64,000 nt of DNA, taken from NCBI GenBank assembly GCA_013138865.1, contig WTBY01000003.1:1-64000 (forward strand). The letters run 5' to 3'. Position 1 is the stretch's first letter, and each line of letters starts with the position of its first letter. The position numbers and the translations under genes are program-made. This document shows positions 23,566-32,355 of this stretch, one piece after another. This stretch comes from Helicobacteraceae bacterium. GTDB lineage: Bacteria; Campylobacterota; Campylobacteria; Campylobacterales; Sulfurimonadaceae. The notes beneath the pieces are model-generated. The model ran no database searches, was not told where the DNA came from, and saw only the letters and a program-made list of their open reading frames with translations.

Positions 23566-24204
23566 TTAAATAATGTAAAAGGCTATAGCAAAAAACTGAA
23601 AAGTTGATCCTGCTAAAACAAAAAGATGCCAGATCGCGTGAAAGTAGTTGATCTTGTCTTTTATATAAAAAACTATTCCACTAGTATATGCAACACCTCC
23701 TGCAATCATTAAGTAAAAGCCTATCTCATCTATATTATTTTTAAAACTATCGAATACTAAAATAATCATCCAACCCATAACTACATAAGCTACTAAAGAT
23801 AACGCTTCAAAACGTCTAGGGTATTTAAATTTTAGAAATATTCCTACAAAAGCGATCAACCATTCAGTGATGAAGATAGATACTCCTTCAACTCCACCAA
23901 CACAAAGTAACATAACAGGTGTGTAAGTTCCTGCAATTAAAAAGTATATAGCACTATGATCAAATTTTTGTAGAAGGTGTTTTAGTTCATTGTGTGCTGA
24001 AGCATGATAGAGAGTTGAGCTACCATACATTATGACAAGTGAAACTCCATATATGGTTGCAGAAAATATGTTTATTAAAGAGTTATCTAAAGATATAGTA
24101 AATAAAAAAAGCAGTGCCACTACGCTTAATAATAGCCCTACTCCATGTGTTATAGCGTGCCAAATCTCTTCACTTACTGAAAAATCATTTGCTTTTTTTT
24201 TCAT
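23566..24204 (-). CDS. trhA: Hemolysin III / TrhA-type membrane protein
   Basis: A 212-residue inner-membrane protein of the hemolysin III (PAQR-like) family with seven helices. Conserved features are 'EEIWHAITHGVGLLL' near the N-terminus, 'YGSSTLYHAS', 'KFDHSAIYFLIAGTYTP' and 'YFHAIWHLFVLAGS'; the His and Asp are the usual metal-binding residues. The family is linked to membrane homeostasis rather than to haemolysis. The start at 24204 (M-K-K-K-A-N-D) is preceded by AAGGAAA; the longer frame starts inside the preceding gene. Confidence 0.88.
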   Translation of the reverse strand: MKKKANDFSVSEEIWHAITHGVGLLLSVVALLFLFTISLDNSLINIFSATIYGVSLVIMYGSSTLYHASAHNELKHLLQKFDHSAIYFLIAGTYTPVMLLCVGGVEGVSIFITEWLIAFVGIFLKFKYPRRFEALSLVAYVVMGWMIILVFDSFKNNIDEIGFYLMIAGGVAYTSGIVFYIKDKINYFHAIWHLFVLAGSTFQFFAIAFYII

Positions 24205-24230
24205 ATATAATATTTCCTTATTCTGAATTA

Positions 24231-25178
24231 TTATATCGTACAAATTCTATTTCTACCACTACCTTTAGCTTTATAAAGTGCTTTGTCTGCTCGTTTTAAA
24301 GCTAGTTCAATATTATTTTCTTTTTTAACATCTATTTGAGAAATACCCAAGCTTGCACTAATTTTTAGTTCTTTATTCACTTCAAGTTTTATAACTAGTG
24401 CTTCTATATCTTGTCTAATTTTTTCTGCTACAATTGCAGCACCTTCAACCGAAGTATTTGGTAATAATATTACAAACTCTTCTCCACCATATCTACAAAT
24501 AATATCACTTTTTCTTTGTTGCTCAATAAGTTTATTTGATAATGTAACAATTACATCATCACCAACTTGATGACCATAAGTATCATTTACATTTTTAAAT
24601 TTATCAATGTCCAATATAATTATAGATAGATCTTGTTTCTCTCTTTTTGACAAGTCCAACATATTTTCTGAAATTTTTGTCAAATATCTTCTATTGTATA
24701 ATTTTGTAAGTGGGTCTAACAAAGCTAAAAGTTTTAGCTTTTCTTGAGCTTTTTCTAGCTCTTTAGCTTGTTGTACTAGTTTAACTTGAGTAGTTATAAA
24801 CTGACCTTGAGCCTCTTTTTGAGTACTAATATCCAAAGCTATTGACACTAAAATAGCTCTTCCATCTTCTAGCTTAGTAACTTTATTTTGTATTTGGTAC
24901 CATTTATTTGTTTTTTCATTAAAATGTTCAGTTTCATATTCATAAATTTCTTCAGTATTAGAATCAAGTTTATTCTTGATACCACACCAAGAGCATCTTG
25001 AACTTTGACCATAAATAGATTCCCAACACTTATTTGCACTCTCATCTATCATAAAAAATTTCATTGCATTATTTTTATAAACTACTTCTGAAGATTCTAT
25101 ATCAACAACGCTTATAGCAAAACTAGATGTTTCGTTACAAATTAAATTTTTTAATTCTAACTCATTTATTTTAATCAT
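24231..25178 (-). CDS. PAS-GGDEF diguanylate cyclase
   Basis: A 315-residue soluble enzyme that should make c-di-GMP from GTP. Residues about 15-120 form a PAS domain with Cys14, Cys51, Cys62 and Cys65 (a C-x10-C-x2-C cluster, possibly binding metal or sensing redox); 128-155 is a coiled linker; the GGDEF domain has intact GGEEF (231-235) and an RxxD inhibitory site R222-K-S-D225. As the last gene of the Sia-like operon it takes the place of the SiaD cyclase, though SiaD has a different sensor part. It overlaps the upstream receiver gene by 8 bases. Confidence 0.9.
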   Translation of the reverse strand: MIKINELELKNLICNETSSFAISVVDIESSEVVYKNNAMKFFMIDESANKCWESIYGQSSRCSWCGIKNKLDSNTEEIYEYETEHFNEKTNKWYQIQNKVTKLEDGRAILVSIALDISTQKEAQGQFITTQVKLVQQAKELEKAQEKLKLLALLDPLTKLYNRRYLTKISENMLDLSKREKQDLSIIILDIDKFKNVNDTYGHQVGDDVIVTLSNKLIEQQRKSDIICRYGGEEFVILLPNTSVEGAAIVAEKIRQDIEALVIKLEVNKELKISASLGISQIDVKKENNIELALKRADKALYKAKGSGRNRICTI

Positions 25179-25569
25179 CTAGTAGATACTCTTCTTCATT
25201 CGTAGTATCTTTTTTATATATATTACTAATAGCTTCATTTAAATTAGTTTCATTCATGGGCTTGAGAATATACCCTTTAGCTCCTGATTGTAGTGCTTTC
25301 ATAATAATCTCTTCTTGTCCATGAGATGTAGCTACTATAATATTTACCTTATCGTTAAATTCTCGTATTTTTAAGATTGCTGTTATACCATCCATATCTG
25401 GCATAGTAATATCCATAGTGATAATATCAGGCTTTAACTCTGCACACATTTTTACAGCAATAGCACCATTTTCAGCTTCGCCTACAACGTTATGACCTAA
25501 ATTTTCAACATAAGATTTAATATTATTTCTCATCAGTATAGAATCATCTACAATTAAAATATTTAACAT
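25171..25569 (-). CDS. CheY-like single-domain response regulator (second)
   Basis: A 132-residue receiver domain with Asp7-Asp8 acidic pocket, phospho-acceptor Asp53 in 'TMDITMPDMDG', Thr/Ser in 'VATSHG' and Lys in 'YILKPM', plus a short acidic tail. It has no output domain. It is very similar to the receiver encoded just upstream, which indicates a local duplication. Both should be phosphorylated by the CheA-like kinase of this operon; the overlap with the cyclase gene suggests that one target is the PAS-GGDEF protein. Confidence 0.88.
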   Translation of the reverse strand: MLNILIVDDSILMRNNIKSYVENLGHNVVGEAENGAIAVKMCAELKPDIITMDITMPDMDGITAILKIREFNDKVNIIVATSHGQEEIIMKALQSGAKGYILKPMNETNLNEAISNIYKKDTTNEEEYLLDD

Positions 25570-25572
25570 AAT

Positions 25573-25989
25573 TTAATCTTCCTCATCTAAAAATTCATCC
25601 ATAGCTCTGTTTTCTAACTCATTGAAAATCTTGCCGATGGCTTCTCTTAATTTTTCAAGTGATACAGGTTTTAAAATATATCCTTTTGCTCCAGACTTTA
25701 GAGCATTCATAACCATTGCTTCTTGACCATGCGATGTAACCATAATGACATTCGCATTAGCATCAAACTCTTTAATTTTTTGAACTGCTGTAATTCCATC
25801 CATATCAGGCATAGTAATATCCATAGTTACTAAATCTGGTTTATACTTTTTGTAAGCCTCAATACTTGAGTGTCCATCAACAGCTTCAAATACTATATTA
25901 TGACCAAGTCCTTCTAAACTTCTTACTAAATTAACTCTCATAATAAGGGAGTCATCTACAATTAATACGTTTAATTTTCTACTCATCAT
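25573..25989 (-). CDS. CheY-like single-domain response regulator (first)
   Basis: A 138-residue receiver with acidic pocket 'IVDDS' (10-14), phospho-acceptor Asp57 in 'TMDITMPDMDG' and 'YILKPVSLEKL', followed by an acidic tail 'MDEFLDEED'. It shares most of its core with the next receiver, but the tails differ. It sits 6 bases downstream of the CheA-like kinase gene and 3 bases before the second receiver, so all three are co-expressed. Confidence 0.88.
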   Translation of the reverse strand: MMSRKLNVLIVDDSLIMRVNLVRSLEGLGHNIVFEAVDGHSSIEAYKKYKPDLVTMDITMPDMDGITAVQKIKEFDANANVIMVTSHGQEAMVMNALKSGAKGYILKPVSLEKLREAIGKIFNELENRAMDEFLDEED

Positions 25990-25995
25990 ATTTCC

Positions 25996-28149
25996 TTAAA
26001 ATTTTCCTACTAAAATTTGCATTTCACCATACTCTGTATCAACTAACACATGAGCTATATTTTGATGCAAGTCGTGAGTTATGAGTTCATCATGCTCTAC
26101 AATACATGGTGTTGTAATCTCTAAAACAGTTTTGTCATAAGGGTTAAAAAGTGCATTTCCTACTATAATATTTATAACCTCTTTAGAGATACTTTCTCTA
26201 TATTCTACTACTTCACTATCCTTAATCGGATGCCCTTGATTAAATTCATTTAGTAGTTTATCTAATAAAAACTTATCATAACTAATACATACTGATACAT
26301 CGACAAGTCCACTTATATGTATGTATGCGCAATACTCTTTTATTTGTATCTCACCTATCAAAGAGTAAGAAAATTCAGCTTTATTTTGTATATTTATTTT
26401 CATATCACTTTGAAGATAGGTTGTTGCCCTATTTACAACAGGTGAGAGTATATACTCTATAGTAATATTATCTCGATTATTTGAAGCAATATTAATTAAA
26501 TTACCATAAATAGAAGTTGGTATTTTTAAAATAAATTTACTTCCCTCACCAACTACACTTTCTATCTCTATCTCACCGGAAAGTTTTTCAACCTCCGCTT
26601 TGAGTGCACCCATACCAATTCCACGACCTGATAGTTCTGTAACACTATCATTTGTAGATAAGCTATCTATAAAGATTAGGTCTAATAGCGATGCATTACT
26701 CATATTTGATAGTTCAAACTCTGTAAATAAATTTGCTTTTAATGCTTTGAGTTTCAATTTATCTGTGTCTATACCAGCACCATCATCTGTTATAATTATT
26801 TTAAAATTATCTTTATTATTTTCAATGTGACAAGTAATTGAAGCATATTCACTTTTCTTCAAAGTTAACCTTGTTTCTAAGTCTTCGACTCCATGATCGA
26901 TTGCATTTCTAAAAAGATGTATTAAGGATTTTATAAAAGTTTTAAAATGGATAGGCGTAAGAATATCTTCTCCACCAACAATTTTAAATTCTACTAATTT
27001 TTTCTCTTGTGTAGATGCTATCTCTTGACATAATTTAGGATATATTGAAAGAGCATGATTAAGTGTTGTTCCCCTAGCTTTATTTATCTCATTAAGTATA
27101 TCTTCATAAGTATTTATATGTTGATTATCAGCTTGAAGAAGATAAGTTATTTTGTCTTCTATATTAAAAATAAATTTATCATCAACCTCTAGTTTATGTT
27201 GCTTACCAAAGAATTCTAGTCCTAAGATCTCTTTTATTACATATAGATCTTTGTTTAACCATTCATTCATATCTGATTTATCTAAGATATTTAATAAATC
27301 TTGATTTGTTATATTTTCATGTGTACTAATTGTTGATAGCTCTGTTTCTAAATTATGTAGTTCTTTAACACAGTTTTGCATTCGTAGTTGTGCAAAACTA
27401 CCTTTATAAGTATGTATATCACGGTATAGTTCACTAAGATTTTCCTTAGCAGTTAAATTTGGGTTTATAAATACTCTTTTATTTTTAGAAAATTTCTCAA
27501 AATCATCTTTAAGTTCATAAAATTGAATAGGCTCACTAACAATGATTACAATCATTTTTAAGATCTCTTGCTCTTTTTCTATTTTCTTTTCTAATATTTT
27601 TTCTTTAGTTACATTAGTAAGTACAATCATATACGTTTTATTATTTAAAATTTTATAATCTATTTTTATTGCTCTTCTGTTTACGATCACTTCATTTGGT
27701 AAGAGAGATAACATCGCATCTTTAATTAGTTCATCTTTTTCATTTACGACATTTAAAAGAGCCTCTTTTAAAAACTGTTTTTTTATTTCATCATTTGTAT
27801 ATAAAATATCTGAAATATCTTTACCTTCTAGACCTGAACCAAGTAGTCTTTCACACTCCTGTGAATACTCGCCATCTATAATAAAATTATCTCCAAAAGA
27901 TAAAAAACCTTGCTCTGCATTATCTAAAAGAGACCTTACTTTATGTGTTTTAGCATTTAAGTTTTCACTTATCTCTTTTAGTTCATCTTGTTGTTTATCA
28001 CTAATTTTAATGATTTTATTTAGCTGTTTATGACTTCTTTTATATGCTTTAAGTAATTTTGACAACTCTTTACTTGTAAATGACACTTCATCTTTTGAGT
28101 TTAAAATATCTTCATACTCTTGTATGAGGATCTCTTCTTTACTTAACAT
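25996..28149 (-). CDS. CheA-like kinase fused to a CheX-like domain
   Basis: A 717-residue cytoplasmic protein. Residues 1-70: coiled coil; 70-185: PAS-like; about 210-320: Hpt domain with His246 in 'DIHTYKGSFAQL'; 380-560: CheA-type ATPase with N-box 'HLFRNAIDHGVED', 'TDDGAGID' and 'GRGIGMGAL'. The C-terminal part (about 590-717) looks like a CheX phosphatase, with E657-x-x-N660 in 'SKEVINIIVGNA' matching the CheC/CheX catalytic pair. It would phosphorylate and perhaps also dephosphorylate the two receivers. There is no CheW-like domain. Confidence 0.78.
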   Translation of the reverse strand: MLSKEEILIQEYEDILNSKDEVSFTSKELSKLLKAYKRSHKQLNKIIKISDKQQDELKEISENLNAKTHKVRSLLDNAEQGFLSFGDNFIIDGEYSQECERLLGSGLEGKDISDILYTNDEIKKQFLKEALLNVVNEKDELIKDAMLSLLPNEVIVNRRAIKIDYKILNNKTYMIVLTNVTKEKILEKKIEKEQEILKMIVIIVSEPIQFYELKDDFEKFSKNKRVFINPNLTAKENLSELYRDIHTYKGSFAQLRMQNCVKELHNLETELSTISTHENITNQDLLNILDKSDMNEWLNKDLYVIKEILGLEFFGKQHKLEVDDKFIFNIEDKITYLLQADNQHINTYEDILNEINKARGTTLNHALSIYPKLCQEIASTQEKKLVEFKIVGGEDILTPIHFKTFIKSLIHLFRNAIDHGVEDLETRLTLKKSEYASITCHIENNKDNFKIIITDDGAGIDTDKLKLKALKANLFTEFELSNMSNASLLDLIFIDSLSTNDSVTELSGRGIGMGALKAEVEKLSGEIEIESVVGEGSKFILKIPTSIYGNLINIASNNRDNITIEYILSPVVNRATTYLQSDMKINIQNKAEFSYSLIGEIQIKEYCAYIHISGLVDVSVCISYDKFLLDKLLNEFNQGHPIKDSEVVEYRESISKEVINIIVGNALFNPYDKTVLEITTPCIVEHDELITHDLHQNIAHVLVDTEYGEMQILVGKF

Positions 28150-28156
28150 TTAAAAT

Positions 28157-28537
28157 CTACTTTTCAACTAAATTAAAAGTAAGTGATTCAATATCTTCAG
28201 CGAACTCTTCGCCATATTCTAATGATGCTTCATTCTCTTCGTCATATATCCAGTTTATTACAATGTTTTTATCATCTTCACAAGCTTCTTCTAATGTGTC
28301 AAAAAGATCCATTAAAACTTTTGAACTACTTGAATTAAAGTATATAAGCTCGATGTTAAATACTACTTCTTCTGTTTCAAGGTTATCTATAAATTCATTG
28401 AGCCATTTAAAAACAGACTCGTAAAACTGAGTTGTATTTTCAGGGTATGATTCACCAGTAATTGAAAGTACATTTGTTTGTGCATCAAAGTTGATCTCTG
28501 GTGATGATTTAGTAGCTGGTATATTTAAATTTTCCAT
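28157..28537 (-). CDS. siaC: SiaC-like (DUF1987) switch protein
   Basis: A 126-residue protein of the DUF1987 family. SiaC of Pseudomonas is phosphorylated by SiaB, dephosphorylated by SiaA, and in the unphosphorylated form activates the cyclase SiaD. The conserved block 'ELIYFNSSSSK' is present; the phospho-acceptor, Thr in SiaC, would be one of Ser69-72 here. It follows the SiaB-like gene by 12 bases and precedes the CheA-like kinase by 7. Confidence 0.85.
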   Translation of the reverse strand: MENLNIPATKSSPEINFDAQTNVLSITGESYPENTTQFYESVFKWLNEFIDNLETEEVVFNIELIYFNSSSSKVLMDLFDTLEEACEDDKNIVINWIYDEENEASLEYGEEFAEDIESLTFNLVEK

Positions 28538-28549
28538 TATTTTGTCCTT

Positions 28550-29086
28550 TTATATGCTTATTTTTATTGTGAAAAATGAGTACTCTGAATCTATAGCTTC
28601 AAAAGAGTACTCTATCGGTTTAGTTGATTTTCTTGCCATCTCTATAAAGCCAATTCCTGCACCTTTAGAGTCATCTTCTTTCGCTGCTTTTCTTTTTTCT
28701 TTATAATAAACTTTTAACTCATCTTTGTCCATCGCAACTAATTTACTAAGGTTAGACTTTAACTTATCTATTTTTGTTGTATGTATTTTATTCCCACCGC
28801 TAATAAAGAAGTGATCATCTTTTTTACCTATAACAACAATTCCAAAACTGAGCTGTGAATCTTCATGATCTTTTTCAACAGAGTAGTTAATAACATTTTC
28901 TACTTGTTCCACAAAAATTGAAAAAACCTTTAGTGCAGCTTGCTTATCTCCACTTTCACCTTCACCAATTTTAACTCTTATGGCACTTCCTATTCCCTCA
29001 ATAATCTCATGACTCATAGGACCACTAAAGCTAAAAATAATACCGTCATCTTGTAATTTTTGTTTATAATCAAATAGATTAATCAT
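28550..29086 (-). CDS. siaB: SiaB-like kinase
   Basis: A 178-residue protein matching the SiaB family (DUF6272), which has a GHKL-like fold and phosphorylates SiaC. Seen here are the N-terminal 'FDYKQKLQDDGIIFSFSGPMSHEIIEGIG', cited only in part, an 'ENVINYS' helix comparable to the N-box, and a glycine-rich 'KGAGIGFIEMARKS' lid. Its start overlaps the end of the SiaA-like gene by four bases, so the two opposing activities are made together. Confidence 0.82.
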   Translation of the reverse strand: MINLFDYKQKLQDDGIIFSFSGPMSHEIIEGIGSAIRVKIGEGESGDKQAALKVFSIFVEQVENVINYSVEKDHEDSQLSFGIVVIGKKDDHFFISGGNKIHTTKIDKLKSNLSKLVAMDKDELKVYYKEKRKAAKEDDSKGAGIGFIEMARKSTKPIEYSFEAIDSEYSFFTIKISI

Positions 29087-30771
29087 ACTTCTTCATCCTT
29101 TTTTACTTTAAATCCAATAACTGTAATATCATCTCTTCTTGTATTCTCTTTTTGATAACTAGCTAAATTATCTAAAATTAGTGTTTGTTGTTCAGACATA
29201 GGTTTTTGCTGAATATCGTTAAGAAAAGTTTTGAATTTTTTATTTCCATAAGGGAAATGTTTATCTCCACCTGTTTGATCAGTTATACCATCAGAGTAGA
29301 GATAAAATGACTCAGATGAATCTATATGTATCTCATGGTTAGTATATTCGTAGTCTGATTTAGATCTACTATAGCCAATACTTTGCTTGTTTGATTTAAC
29401 TATGTGTTGCTCATTATCTTTAAAATAAAGTAGATCCATTTTAGCTCCAGCAAATTTCAAGACAGTTCCATTTTTATTTATATAGCACAGACCCATATCT
29501 AACCCATCATCTGATAAAGAGTTCTCTACATCTTGGTTAAGTTGTTCTTTTATAGCTATATTTAACTCGCTCAATAATTTTGCAGGATCCACAAAGTAAT
29601 CGTTTGAAAGTTTTTTGATCATACTTCCAGCAAGCATTGTCATAAATCCACCAGGAACACTATGTCCAGTACAGTCAACTACAGCAAATATAATACCTTT
29701 ATCACTCTCTTCGTAGATATACAGATCTCCTCCAACTTTATCACGAGGTTGCCATATTACAAATGAGTCACTAAATTTTTTCTCTATTAAAGAGGTGTCT
29801 TTTAAAAATGATCTTTGAATTGTAGAAGCATACTCTATAGAGTCTTGTACCTCTCTATTGACTTCAGCTAACTCTTGTGTTCTTATCTCTACTTTTTCTT
29901 CTAACTCGTTATAAAGAGAATTTAGCTCTTCGTGCAGTCTTGCACTTACTGCTATATTTTCATTAAGTGAAGTTGCCATTTGACCAAATTCATCATCAGA
30001 ATTTATCTCTATCCGTTTTGTAAAATCTTGTTTTCCTTGCAAAAAGAGGAAAAAACTATCAAGTCCGTGTTGAAGACTTTTAAGAGGTCTATTAACAAAA
30101 CTCATAAGCAGTATTGACATTACAATTAAAATGGTGATTAAAGCACCTATCGCCGTAAAAAGTTTCATACTGTTTGACTCTTCTAATTGTTTATCAACAG
30201 TTGCATTGAATTTAGCTATATTCAGTGTAGTATTTTCTTTTAGCTTTTGTATTTTTTGAATAATAGAAGACTGATCATAGTAAAATGTAATTAAACCAAG
30301 TTCTTCAGTAGCCCCATAAGCGTTAGTATTATTTATAGTTTGCTTGAATTTTGTAAATTTTTCATACTCTTTTGGTAAGCTATTGCTAAATACTATTTTA
30401 TTGTTATCTTTAATAGCTAATAGAAAAATTTCTCCAACTTCATTATCCCATATTTGTATAGCTTTTACACCATCTTTTTTCATATCAAATTCTAAGCTTT
30501 TTTTCAAACCATTGGAATCATAATCCATCAAATAAGAAGATGAATTTTTAGCTATCGTTGTAACTATCTCTTGCATTTGTAGTTGATTTATGGCTAGTCT
30601 TGCAGCTTGTCTACTATCAAGAGCTTTCATAGCTGAGTCTAAATTATATTTTCGTATATCACTTATAAGTTTATTATCATTTTGAGAGAAAAGATAACCA
30701 AAACCTAAAAATATAGCGATAATTAAACTCCCTAAAATTAGTAAAGTTTTTAAAATAATACTTTTATTCAT
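29083..30771 (-). CDS. siaA: SiaA-like membrane PP2C phosphatase
   Basis: A 562-residue sensor phosphatase. Helix 7-28, periplasmic sensor region to about 200, second helix near 203-225, HAMP about 226-285, coiled coil, then a SpoIIE/PP2C domain (about 325-560). Metal-binding acids are in 'RDKVGGDLYIYEE', 'AVVDCTGHSVPGGFM', 'YSDGITDQTGG' and 'RRDDITVIGFK'. In the Sia system it dephosphorylates SiaC in response to an outside signal. Its gene follows a solute-binding-protein gene by 13 bases, so that protein may deliver the signal. Confidence 0.88.
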   Translation of the reverse strand: MNKSIILKTLLILGSLIIAIFLGFGYLFSQNDNKLISDIRKYNLDSAMKALDSRQAARLAINQLQMQEIVTTIAKNSSSYLMDYDSNGLKKSLEFDMKKDGVKAIQIWDNEVGEIFLLAIKDNNKIVFSNSLPKEYEKFTKFKQTINNTNAYGATEELGLITFYYDQSSIIQKIQKLKENTTLNIAKFNATVDKQLEESNSMKLFTAIGALITILIVMSILLMSFVNRPLKSLQHGLDSFFLFLQGKQDFTKRIEINSDDEFGQMATSLNENIAVSARLHEELNSLYNELEEKVEIRTQELAEVNREVQDSIEYASTIQRSFLKDTSLIEKKFSDSFVIWQPRDKVGGDLYIYEESDKGIIFAVVDCTGHSVPGGFMTMLAGSMIKKLSNDYFVDPAKLLSELNIAIKEQLNQDVENSLSDDGLDMGLCYINKNGTVLKFAGAKMDLLYFKDNEQHIVKSNKQSIGYSRSKSDYEYTNHEIHIDSSESFYLYSDGITDQTGGDKHFPYGNKKFKTFLNDIQQKPMSEQQTLILDNLASYQKENTRRDDITVIGFKVKKDEEV

Positions 30772-30784
30772 TTTTCCTCTCTAC

Positions 30785-31519
30785 TTAATATTTACTATGA
30801 ATTTTATCATAAGTACCATCTTTTTTTATAGCATCTAAAGCACTTTGCCATTTTTTAATTATTTTATCGTCTGTATTTTTCTTAAATGCAAAGTATTGAT
30901 AACCTACTTTTAGTGTATAAACTATCTCATATTTATTAACATCAAAACCTTCCATTTTAGCATTTGCAAGAGCTACATTTATGTTATATACAAACATATC
31001 AATTCTATTTTTTTTCATTTTATTGAAAGATATATTTATAGCATCTTCACCTTTTACATACTGAATACTATTTTTACTAACTCCTGCTTCTAGTAAAAGA
31101 GTTTCACCAATATCTTTTAATACAGCGCCAATTTTATATTTATTAAAATCTGATACTTTTTTTATATTTATCTTTTTACTTTTTAAAGCGATAACCCCTA
31201 CTGTTGCAGTCGCAATAGGTCCAACCCATTTAAACAAAGGTTCTCTTGTGCTTGTTTTAGTTGTTGAGAAAACCATAGCGTTATCTATTTTTTGTGCTAT
31301 TGCGTAAGATTTTGCCCAACTTCTTAATTTGACATCTTTGACACTTTGAGAAGAGTTCATTTTTTTAAGAACAGCGTCTAATACTTCTATGGATGAGCCT
31401 ACAAGCTTACCATCTTTATTTTTCATATTGTAAGGTGGGTAATGCTCTGTATATATTTTTATAACATCATTGGCAAATAAACTTGTATATAAAAGTACTA
31501 TTAATAAAATTCTTTTCAT
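30785..31519 (-). CDS. Family 3 periplasmic solute-binding protein
   Basis: A 244-residue exported protein with a signal peptide (residues 1-16, 'LLIVLLYTSLFA') and a type II periplasmic-binding fold: 'IKIYTEHYPPYNMKNKDGKLVGSSIEV', shown by its start, is typical of amino-acid-binding proteins. The start at 31519 has GGAG six bases upstream. There is no ABC permease gene nearby; instead it leads a signalling operon, so it probably works as a sensor that presents its ligand to the SiaA-like phosphatase. Ligand unknown. Confidence 0.82.
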   Translation of the reverse strand: MKRILLIVLLYTSLFANDVIKIYTEHYPPYNMKNKDGKLVGSSIEVLDAVLKKMNSSQSVKDVKLRSWAKSYAIAQKIDNAMVFSTTKTSTREPLFKWVGPIATATVGVIALKSKKINIKKVSDFNKYKIGAVLKDIGETLLLEAGVSKNSIQYVKGEDAINISFNKMKKNRIDMFVYNINVALANAKMEGFDVNKYEIVYTLKVGYQYFAFKKNTDDKIIKKWQSALDAIKKDGTYDKIHSKY

Positions 31520-31545
31520 TTTTAACTCCATAATTACAATTATAG

Positions 31546-31573
31546 TATAATGACATAATAAAGTATCATTATA
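31546..31573. promoter_or_regulatory. Inverted repeat holding two divergent -10 boxes
   Basis: TATAATGA (31546-31553) and TCATTATA (31566-31573) are perfect arms around 12 bases. Each arm contains a TATAAT on its own strand, so the element may hold both divergent -10 boxes, for the Sia-like operon (minus) and the regulator/kinase pair (plus). A factor binding here would control both. Confidence 0.4.
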
Positions 31574-31657
31574 ATATCAAATATAAAATACTTTTGCTAC
31601 CAGTTTGCTACTTTATTAATGTATAACTATCTATATAAAATCACTTAACGGGAAATT

Positions 31658-32350
31658 ATGCAAGAAGAGAAATTAAACTATTTAAAAAATTTAAATCTGC
31701 TACTTGTTGAAGATGATGATGAACTTTTAAATAAAATGAAAACTATTTTAAGTATTTTTTTTAAAGATGTTTTTTGTGCAAAAGATGGTCATGATGGATA
31801 TGAAATATTTTTAATATCTAACATAGATATGGTTATAACAGACTATGTCATGCCAAATATTAATGGTTATGAGTTATGTAAAACAATTAGAAAAAAAGAT
31901 AAGAATATACCACTTGTAATTATGAGTAACTACTCAGATAAAGAAAAACTTCTTAATGTTATACCGCTTTCACTCGCTCAGTACCTTATTAAACCTGTAA
32001 GCTATATGACACTTACTCAAACACTTGTAAGTATGGTAGAAAAACTAGAAGAGAGTTCATATAAATTATATTCACTTACGCCAACACTTACATATGATAA
32101 AATAAATAAAGAGTTAAAAGAAGATAATGAGCTCGTACCTCTTTCTAAAAGTGAAATCATTATACTTGAACTTTTCATTGAAAATAAAAATAAAATTATT
32201 GCAACTTTTGATATAGAGTACTCCTTGGATCCAAAAGATAACAAATCCACTCAGGCTATAAAAAGTCTTATTTATAGACTTCGTAAAAAGGTAGGAAAAA
32301 ATATTATTATAAATATCCCTGGCTTTGGTTATATGTACAAAACAGATTAA
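31658..32350 (+). CDS. OmpR-type response regulator
   Basis: A 230-residue regulator: receiver (residues 10-125, phospho-acceptor Asp62 in 'VITDYVMPNING', Lys in 'YLIKPVS') and a C-terminal winged helix (about 145-228, ending 'IPGFGYMYKTD'). It is partnered with the kinase gene 5 bases downstream. The Sia-like operon is divergent from it across a 138-bp gap with an inverted repeat, so that operon is a plausible target. Confidence 0.88.
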   Translation: MQEEKLNYLKNLNLLLVEDDDELLNKMKTILSIFFKDVFCAKDGHDGYEIFLISNIDMVITDYVMPNINGYELCKTIRKKDKNIPLVIMSNYSDKEKLLNVIPLSLAQYLIKPVSYMTLTQTLVSMVEKLEESSYKLYSLTPTLTYDKINKELKEDNELVPLSKSEIIILELFIENKNKIIATFDIEYSLDPKDNKSTQAIKSLIYRLRKKVGKNIIINIPGFGYMYKTD

Positions 32351-32355
32351 AAGGT

